Source: an uncultured Thermoguttaceae bacterium (lineage in GTDB: Bacteria > Planctomycetota > Planctomycetia > Pirellulales > Thermoguttaceae). From it: a stretch of DNA of 51,334 bases. Under the pieces are notes generated by a model. The model ran no database searches, was not told where the DNA came from, and saw nothing but the letters and a program-made list of their open reading frames with translations. The stretch's first letter is position 1, and every line of letters starts with the position of its first letter. Shown piece after piece: positions 46,147 to 51,334 of the stretch. A program made the translations under genes and the position numbers. The DNA is taken from contig CALFBP010000080.1 of NCBI GenBank assembly GCA_937951625.1, positions 1-51,334 of the forward strand, read 5' to 3'.

Positions 46147-47010
46147 TTAATCGGCAGCGTCGTGGCGCATGGCCAGGAGTTCCACAAGCCGGGCGAGGAT
46201 TTCTTCTCTGTCGCTTCCGTGCAGGGCCAACGCCAACTGTGCCATCAGCATCCCGTACTTCACGCCGATGTTGAATCGCGTCCCCGCAAGCTCTGCGGCC
46301 AGATACCGTTCACGCCGCGCGAGTTCGGTCTGCGTGTTCGAAAGCATCAGCGGCTGGAAGTCATGGGCCGAATCGAGGCGTGTCACCTCGCGGTCCAAGA
46401 TTTCCAAGACCGTCGGCGTGAAGACGTGCATTCCGAAGACGCATAAATAGTGCCCCGCCCGCAGCCCAGGCACGATCAATTCCTGCTCGGCCTTGGTGGG
46501 GGTAGGCTTTTCCAGGACACGCTCGATCTGGTACAACCCGCTCCGTCCCGCCACACGGCTTCCCCCCACCGCCCCATACTCCTTCAACATGCTTTCCCGC
46601 GTCGGCTGCACGGCGGTCACCGAGCATTGCTCGGCCATGGCGATTTCGACCAACTGTTGAGCGCAGCGGCGTGACGCTCGGCTGATATATAAATGATCGC
46701 TCACCAGATGGACGAACGGTTCGTCGGCGACAAACTCTCGGGCACGCCACAAAGCCTCGCCATAACCCCGCGGGGCAGGCTGCTCGACGAACACCAACAA
46801 TCGGGCCAAATCGCCGGTCGCCTCGGCATACGCCCGTTCATTTCCCGTACGCACCACCACGCAAATCTGCTCCACCCCCGCGGCCACCACCTCCTCGGCG
46901 ATGATCCTCAGTGCGCTTTTCTCCACGCCATCGATGTCCACGAACCGCTGAAGCGGCAAGCGATCCTGGTCCTTTCCCGCGGCGGTAATCACAGCCTTGC
47001 GAATCTTCAT
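46147..47010 (-). CDS. GalU-like nucleotidyltransferase with degenerate signature
   Basis: The 287-residue protein has the GalU/NTP_transferase fold. Segments include [23 protein letters not shown] (in place of the usual GxGTRxLP signature), [24 protein letters not shown] and [20 protein letters not shown]. The loss of the Gly-X-Gly-Thr-Arg glycine-rich loop is unusual, and activity may be altered. ATG 47010 is taken (a TTG at 47016 is possible) with GGGGA upstream. It is 18 bases before the fused kinase gene, so the two are likely co-expressed and act in sugar-nucleotide supply. Confidence 0.82.
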   Translation of the reverse strand: MKIRKAVITAAGKDQDRLPLQRFVDIDGVEKSALRIIAEEVVAAGVEQICVVVRTGNERAYAEATGDLARLLVFVEQPAPRGYGEALWRAREFVADEPFVHLVSDHLYISRASRRCAQQLVEIAMAEQCSVTAVQPTRESMLKEYGAVGGSRVAGRSGLYQIERVLEKPTPTKAEQELIVPGLRAGHYLCVFGMHVFTPTVLEILDREVTRLDSAHDFQPLMLSNTQTELARRERYLAAELAGTRFNIGVKYGMLMAQLALALHGSDREEILARLVELLAMRHDAAD

Positions 47011-47057
47011 GGCCAATCCCCGATTGCCCGATTTGAATCAAACTTCACGCGGCAAGC

Positions 47058-47801
47058 TCAGCATTCCGCGGCTACGTCGGGGCACCGCGCGGCAGAAGCC
47101 CCGCCGCATCGCCGCCAACGAATGGCTATCCACACCACAGCGACTAGCCCTATTACGGCCCCTGCCCACCACAAGCCACGTCCATAATAGATCACGTACG
47201 CCAGCCCCTTCAGATACTCCCCCAGCACCGCGCTGACGCCTTCCTCGGTCCGCCACCACTGCGATGGAATAAACGCATCGGTCGGGGCGGAAACGAACCG
47301 CAGTCGGTCGGCCTCCGCGCCCAAGACGCGGCGAAAGATCCACCGCGTCCGCCGCGTGTGAAAGGCATCGGTCACCACCGTGGCGGTCGTTCCCGGCTGG
47401 CGATCCAAAAACTCCTTCAAAGCCCGCGCCTCGGCCTCGGTATGCGGGCATTCCTCCCCGATTACCCGTACCTGCTCCACCGGAACGCCTCGCCGCAGGA
47501 GAATTTCGCGAATGGTAGAATCCTCGGGCGGGAGGTAGATTTCTTCGCCAGGCTGGTTCCGCACCATCCGAGGCACCAGCACGGTCCGCGCCAGTCCCAG
47601 CCGCACCATCGCCGCCGCGACAAAGGGCCGCGTGTTCGGACTGCCGCCTAGGACCATCACGAAATCGCATGGCTCAGGCGGCGTGCCCACATCAAGCCAG
47701 CCCGGGGCAGCCTCCAAAAGCGGACGCCATCCCCAAACCACGAGCGCCGCAAACACCATCGTCGCCCCTACGAGGACCAGCCAACGACGCCAACGGGTCA
47801 T
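47058..47801 (-). CDS. YdcF/DUF218-type membrane protein (second copy)
   Basis: The 247-residue protein has an N-terminal transmembrane helix (about 8-25), a DUF218 domain with VMVLGGSPNTRPFVAAAMVRLG, EDSTIREILLRRGVP, EECPHTEAEARAL and TTATVVTDAFHTRRTRWIFRR, and a C-terminal helix (about 215-235). DUF218/YdcF proteins are envelope enzymes of uncertain chemistry, related to SanA/ElyC in undecaprenyl or envelope physiology. ATG 47801 overlaps the stop of the preceding copy by four bases. The pair is therefore translationally coupled. Confidence 0.88.
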   Translation of the reverse strand: MTRWRRWLVLVGATMVFAALVVWGWRPLLEAAPGWLDVGTPPEPCDFVMVLGGSPNTRPFVAAAMVRLGLARTVLVPRMVRNQPGEEIYLPPEDSTIREILLRRGVPVEQVRVIGEECPHTEAEARALKEFLDRQPGTTATVVTDAFHTRRTRWIFRRVLGAEADRLRFVSAPTDAFIPSQWWRTEEGVSAVLGEYLKGLAYVIYYGRGLWWAGAVIGLVAVVWIAIRWRRCGGASAARCPDVAAEC

Positions 47802-48580
47802 CGCGAAGTCCCTCCCACCCGCCGCGCGATCTCGCCCTCGTATTCATTGGCCGACCAGAGCGCCGGTCGCTCCTCCGGCTCCCCGAACGCCCACACGCAC
47901 CCCAAGCCCAGCCAGGCTGCCACGAAATCTTTCACCCCGGATCGCATTCTCCACCAGTTTGTTTCGTCGTAACGATAGTCTCTCAAGGCGAGAATTCCGA
48001 TCCGCGCCAACTCCTCCGTCGAGAGCACCTGGCCCAAGGTCATCAGGAACTGTCGGCTACGAAAACGCTTGCACAAGACCAGAATCCGCGAGCCCGGGTG
48101 GGCTCGCATCCACGCCTGAAGCGCCCGAGCGGTTTGCCACAAATCGCGGCACGACTCGCCGAAAAACTCGACCGCGCTGCCTGGCACGCCGCGCTCTTCC
48201 AACCGCGAGCGCGAGACTTCTTCCCGCGGCGGCAAAATCCCCAACTCCGTCAGCCGATCAGGATACCAACGACCGATCAGAATGACCCGGCGGGGTTCTT
48301 CGAAGTACAGCTCCGCCGCCGTTTGAAACCGGTGGTCGCCGTCGACCAGCCAGATCGCCTCGGCGAATCCCTCCTCCCGTTCCACAATCAACAGGGTCGC
48401 CAGCGAGCGCAGGACCGCGGGATGCGCTACCACGACCGCCACCACCAAAACCGAACCTGCCGCGGCAACCCAAACCGCCCACCACCTTGGCCGCCGCTGC
48501 GACCGTCCGGCGGCCTCCCTTGTCGCCAGGGAACCCCTTGGAGGCGCGGAAAGCTCGGAAGAAACAGAAACTACATTCAT
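47798..48580 (-). CDS. YdcF/DUF218-type membrane protein (first copy)
   Basis: The 260-residue protein has one N-terminal transmembrane helix (about 36-58, WWAVWVAAAGSVLVVAVVVA) after a basic cytoplasmic stretch and a divergent DUF218-like part: AIWLVDGDHRFQTAAELY, EERGVPGSAVEFFGESCRDLWQTARALQAW and SRILVLCKRFRSRQFLM, parallel to the motifs of the next gene. ATG 48580 is used; the upstream 27-residue extension is less likely. It starts 37 bases after wecB and overlaps the next gene, so it belongs to the glycan operon. Confidence 0.75.
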   Translation of the reverse strand: MNVVSVSSELSAPPRGSLATREAAGRSQRRPRWWAVWVAAAGSVLVVAVVVAHPAVLRSLATLLIVEREEGFAEAIWLVDGDHRFQTAAELYFEEPRRVILIGRWYPDRLTELGILPPREEVSRSRLEERGVPGSAVEFFGESCRDLWQTARALQAWMRAHPGSRILVLCKRFRSRQFLMTLGQVLSTEELARIGILALRDYRYDETNWWRMRSGVKDFVAAWLGLGCVWAFGEPEERPALWSANEYEGEIARRVGGTSR

Positions 48581-48617
48581 GGCGCGCCCGCCTCGGCGGA
48601 TATCCAATCCATCCGAA

Positions 48618-49745
48618 TTAGCCCTCCCTGTCGAGGATCGCCGCAATGCGTTCGGCAGCATGACCGTCCCAAAGTTCCGGCCGCTGCCCTTGCTTGTACG
48701 TGCCCTCGAGAACCGCGCGGAGCCCGAAACGAAGTGCTTCCGCGTCGTTGCCGATCAACGTGCTCGTGCCGCGTTCGACGGTGATCGGCCGCTCCGTGTT
48801 CGGCCGCATCGTCAAACACGGAACCCCTAGCGCCGTCGATTCCTCTTGAAGCCCGCCCGAGTCCGTGACGATTACTCGGGCCTGTGAGGTGAGCGTCAAA
48901 AAATCCAAATATCCCAAAGGCTCCAGGGCCACCAGGCCGTTGCCATTCATTCGGTCCATCAGCCCGAATCGTTCCAGCCGATTTCGAGTTCGAGGGTGGA
49001 TGGGAAACACCAAGGGCAACTCCTTCGACGCCTCGCCGAGCACGTCGACCAGCGGGCCGAGAACTTCCGGCCGATCCACGTTGGCTGGCCGATGCAACGT
49101 CACCACGCCGTACTCGCCAGGCCGCAAGCCGAGCCGCCCCAACGTGTCCCGGGCCTGGGCCTTCGGCAAAAGCGAAAGTAACGTGTCGATCATCACGTTG
49201 CCGACCAGGTGCAAATGCGATTCGGGATGCCCCTCGCGACGAAGGTTTTCCAGGCCCGCCGGCTCCGACACCAATAACATGTCCGAAATCGCATCCGTCA
49301 CGATCCGATTGATTTCCTCGGGCATACTTCGGTCGAAGCTCCGCAATCCGGCCTCGACATGGGCGATGGGAATACCGAGCTTCGCCGCCGCCAGCGCCGC
49401 CGCCATGGTCGAGTTGACATCGCCCACCACGATCAGCCGCGCGTATCGCCCGCCGCCAGGCGGCCCTTTCTCCAACACCGCCTCCACCCGCTCTAAAATC
49501 CGCGCCGTCTGCTCCCCATGCTTGCCCGATCCCACCTCCAGACAAATGTCGGGCCGCTTCATCCCGAGGTCTTGGAAAAACACATCGGAAAGATTCTCGT
49601 CGTAGTGCTGACCCGTGTGGATCAGCACCGGGCACAACCCCGGGTAGGCCGCCATCGCCCGTAGCAACGGCGCCATCTTCATGAAATTCGGCCTCGCGCC
49701 GACCACACACGCAAGATGCTTCACCGCCAAGACAACCCTCTCCAC
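48618..49745 (-). CDS. wecB: UDP-N-acetylglucosamine 2-epimerase (non-hydrolysing)
   Basis: The 375-residue GT-B-fold enzyme interconverts UDP-GlcNAc and UDP-ManNAc, the precursor of ManNAc-containing surface glycans. Visible features are VGARPNFMKMAPLLRAM, TGQHYDENLSDVFFQDLG, the region PIAHVEAGLRSFDRSMPEEINRIVTD (substrate and allosteric His/Glu), LVGNVMIDTL, TLHRPANVD and SGGLQEESTALGVPCLTMRPNTERP. The start is GTG 49745, preceded by GAGGGTTACGC, and it overlaps the lyase gene by 25 bases. The next gene (YdcF-like) starts 37 bases downstream. Confidence 0.95.
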   Translation of the reverse strand: MERVVLAVKHLACVVGARPNFMKMAPLLRAMAAYPGLCPVLIHTGQHYDENLSDVFFQDLGMKRPDICLEVGSGKHGEQTARILERVEAVLEKGPPGGGRYARLIVVGDVNSTMAAALAAAKLGIPIAHVEAGLRSFDRSMPEEINRIVTDAISDMLLVSEPAGLENLRREGHPESHLHLVGNVMIDTLLSLLPKAQARDTLGRLGLRPGEYGVVTLHRPANVDRPEVLGPLVDVLGEASKELPLVFPIHPRTRNRLERFGLMDRMNGNGLVALEPLGYLDFLTLTSQARVIVTDSGGLQEESTALGVPCLTMRPNTERPITVERGTSTLIGNDAEALRFGLRAVLEGTYKQGQRPELWDGHAAERIAAILDREG

Positions 49746-51334
49746 GCGTAACCCTCAAACGGCCGCAGTTCCACCAACCGCGTGCCATGATTCCAAACCA
49801 CCTTGGGCGTCCCTTCCTCGCCGCTACGCAAAGCCGCTTCGCCACCCCCGCTGCCCCAACTCAACGACCACCCACACACCGCGGGCAGGGTGTATGTAGC
49901 GGTCCAACAGACCACCGGGGCTAGGATCCGCCGCCCGAACTCCGGGCAATACCAGCCGCTCTCCACGCTCACCGTGCCGGGCGTCAAATATCGCAACACA
50001 AGTCTCTGGCCGTGGTGCACGATGGTGATTTCCAGGTCGCTCGTCTTTTGAACTGTAGCATCGGGATGGAACTGGAGCCGAGACGTTAACGCATGAGAAC
50101 CACGTCCCACCGCCCAATCCACGCAAAACCACGGCCCGCCAGTACGACACGCTAGCCAACGACCCACTCGCGGCACCCCAAGCCGCCGATAGGCATCGTG
50201 CTCGGCTCGGGCCCAAAAAAAACCCTCGGTCTCGCCGCTGGCCAGCCCTCGCGGCCAGCCGCGGTAGCCCATGCGAAACCGCGACCACATGTCGCACTGG
50301 TCTTCGCCGTCGATTTGAAGCACGTTGTGCGCGGCCGTGGACCGGCAGTAACGCCGCATCGACCCATCCTCATAATCGAATACGCCGCTATCGACGATCA
50401 GTCGCCGCCCTGCCACCGAGGCCTCGATGGTGAGCAAGTCCGCGTGAGCATGGGCAGGCAGATGGTCCGGCCCCACCGGCCCCGCATCAAACAACAGAAA
50501 GTCGCCCCCATCGCGGAACACCCAATAGGGAGCGGAGGGCGAAGGGCGAAGAGCGGAGGGCCGAGAGCGGAGGGCGGTGGATGCCCGGACGAGGATTTGC
50601 TGCGTCGGCGCGGTCTCGCCAAATGCCGAATCGCTCAACAGCGGAATCTCGCCGTCCGGATGCACGATGCCGCTCAAAAACTCCGCCATCCGGCTTGCCG
50701 TCTCGCCACAGAGTCGCGATAGCTCCGACATGTCGTCCGCAGTCGCCGCCTGCATGTCCAAAAATGCCTCCAACATGGCGGCATGGTACATCGGCGACCG
50801 CTCGAAATGCTCGCCATGCGGCAGCACCTGCTCTTCGATCTGCCCGCGAAGGATCCGCCCCGCCTGACGTCGCCAGCGATCGGCCTCCGGACCACATAGA
50901 AACGTCCCCGCCAAAACCAACGCCCGCAAGTTCTCGAGTAAGTGATTGCCGCCTAAATCCCACTCCAGGTTCCGCGCCAGATAATCCGCCTGACAGAAAA
51001 GGCTATACAAAACCCGGCGACCGAGTGCGTCATCCCGCGGCGCCGTACACCACAAGGCGATCCAAACCGGCAACCGCCGCGAAATGCAATACGGGTGCCA
51101 GGCGTCGACGCTCGCCCAAGGCTCCTCGGGCCGGCAAGCCTCGATCCACTGGTCCACCAATTCCCACGCCCGATCCAACCACCGTCGCTCGCCGCTCCAC
51201 GCCGCATATCGGGCGAACTCCAGTAACCATTCGTGGTAATGCAAATGAAATCGCCACAGCCGCGGTACATCGCCCGATCCCGCGAGCTTCCAATCGATAG
51301 GATTGCCTAGAAATCGCTCTTCATTGAGAAACTC
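49721..51334 (-). CDS. Heparinase II/III-family polysaccharide lyase, 5' end cut by window edge
   Basis: The frame is open to the right edge (the first visible codons read EFLNEERFLGNPIDW and then RLWRFHLHYHEWL), so the N-terminus lies outside. At least 537 residues are visible. An alpha/alpha toroid part is followed by a C-terminal beta-sandwich heparinase II/III domain with DHLPAHAHADLLTIEASVAGRRLIVDSG, YEDGSMRRYCRSTAAHNVL and SRFRMGYRGW. The family cleaves uronate-containing polysaccharides by elimination; in glycan operons it is often a biosynthesis-linked or remodelling lyase. A heptad repeat of the DNA (50530-50577) encodes an Arg/Ser/Pro-rich insert near the middle. Confidence 0.9.
   Translation of the reverse strand, partial: EFLNEERFLGNPIDWKLAGSGDVPRLWRFHLHYHEWLLEFARYAAWSGERRWLDRAWELVDQWIEACRPEEPWASVDAWHPYCISRRLPVWIALWCTAPRDDALGRRVLYSLFCQADYLARNLEWDLGGNHLLENLRALVLAGTFLCGPEADRWRRQAGRILRGQIEEQVLPHGEHFERSPMYHAAMLEAFLDMQAATADDMSELSRLCGETASRMAEFLSGIVHPDGEIPLLSDSAFGETAPTQQILVRASTALRSRPSALRPSPSAPYWVFRDGGDFLLFDAGPVGPDHLPAHAHADLLTIEASVAGRRLIVDSGVFDYEDGSMRRYCRSTAAHNVLQIDGEDQCDMWSRFRMGYRGWPRGLASGETEGFFWARAEHDAYRRLGVPRVGRWLACRTGGPWFCVDWAVGRGSHALTSRLQFHPDATVQKTSDLEITIVHHGQRLVLRYLTPGTVSVESGWYCPEFGRRILAPVVCWTATYTLPAVCGWSLSWGSGGGEAALRSGEEGTPKVVWNHGTRLVELRPFEGYAWRGLSWR
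50530..50577. repeat. Seven-base-periodic tandem repeat inside the lyase gene
   Basis: AGCGGAGGG occurs at 50531-50539, 50552-50560 and 50566-50574, with intervening GGCGAAG units, so the spacings (21 and 14) are multiples of seven. The purine-rich plus strand encodes, on the minus strand, a short Arg/Ser/Pro/Ala-rich insert ending at a Pro-Tyr-Trp boundary. It is likely a slippage-prone, variable segment between the lyase domains. Confidence 0.7.

Noticed and set aside
48577-49845. Minus-strand frame overlapping wecB in another phase
   Set aside because: It covers the same DNA as the clearly conserved epimerase, so it is a shadow frame.
50530-50577. Possible CRISPR array
   Set aside because: The repeats are short seven-base-periodic tandem units within a coding gene, with no spacers of CRISPR length.

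Overview
This looks like a chromosomal segment from a planctomycete, probably a Pirellulales-type and possibly thermophilic lineage. That is an inference from gene content: a secreted DUF1080 (3-keto-disaccharide hydrolase-type) protein, DUF4254, a DUF6268-like outer-membrane protein, several secreted xylose-isomerase-type TIM-barrel proteins, a triple hsp20 cluster, ABC-2 permeases with a very large extracytoplasmic insert, and a high-GC genome with long spurious antisense frames. No rRNA, tRNA, CRISPR array, transposase or prophage gene was recognised. It reads as ordinary core chromosome plus an envelope/glycan accessory block.

Layout. 1-1349: 3'-truncated outer-membrane barrel gene (minus). 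1700-3630: DUF4254, a DCC/DUF393 thiol oxidoreductase and a small TPR protein. 3644-4840: nagA, divergent from three tandem hsp20 genes (5075-6545). 6921-8122: AroH-type chorismate mutase and a secreted DUF1080 protein. 8168-9502: an HD hydrolase, divergent from pheS-pheT (9644-13253). 13431-16190 (minus): ribF, a small membrane protein and a radical SAM/SPASM enzyme. 16346-18634 (minus): a UvrB/UvrC-motif protein and a non-pyrrolysine MttB-family methyltransferase. 18988-22341: an enlarged Tex. 22737-24529: a small unknown ORF, a STAS protein and a metallo-beta-lactamase-fold hydrolase. 24817-29160 (minus): ABC ATPase, ABC-2 permease and a membrane-anchored partner, with overlapping genes. 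29277-31557: folC and an XRE-like regulator. 31723-38285 (minus): KAS III, a methyltransferase, three sugar-isomerase-fold proteins and a phosphodiesterase. 39034-40431: an NTF2-like membrane protein and enolase. 40904-42526: a NodT-type efflux outer-membrane lipoprotein.

42793-51334 (minus) is one tightly packed six-gene block: heparinase II/III-type lyase, WecB epimerase, two tandem YdcF/DUF218 proteins, a GalU-like nucleotidyltransferase with a degenerate signature, and a 1111-residue fusion of a fucokinase-like GHMP kinase to a UDPGP-family pyrophosphorylase. It looks like a surface-glycan or exopolysaccharide operon making activated sugars, and it continues beyond the right edge.

The most coherent new signal is regulatory. 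Four intergenic sites match the sigma-54 -24/-12 promoter (pattern YGGCACR-N4-TTGCT, with exactly ten bases between GG and GC). They lie upstream of the TPR gene, the first hsp20 gene, the small ORF at 22737 and the XRE-like regulator at 31021, each in the correct orientation. This suggests a previously unlinked sigma-54 stress or regulatory regulon. The other strong candidates for new biology are the kinase-pyrophosphorylase fusion operon and an ebo-like isomerase/phosphodiesterase pair.
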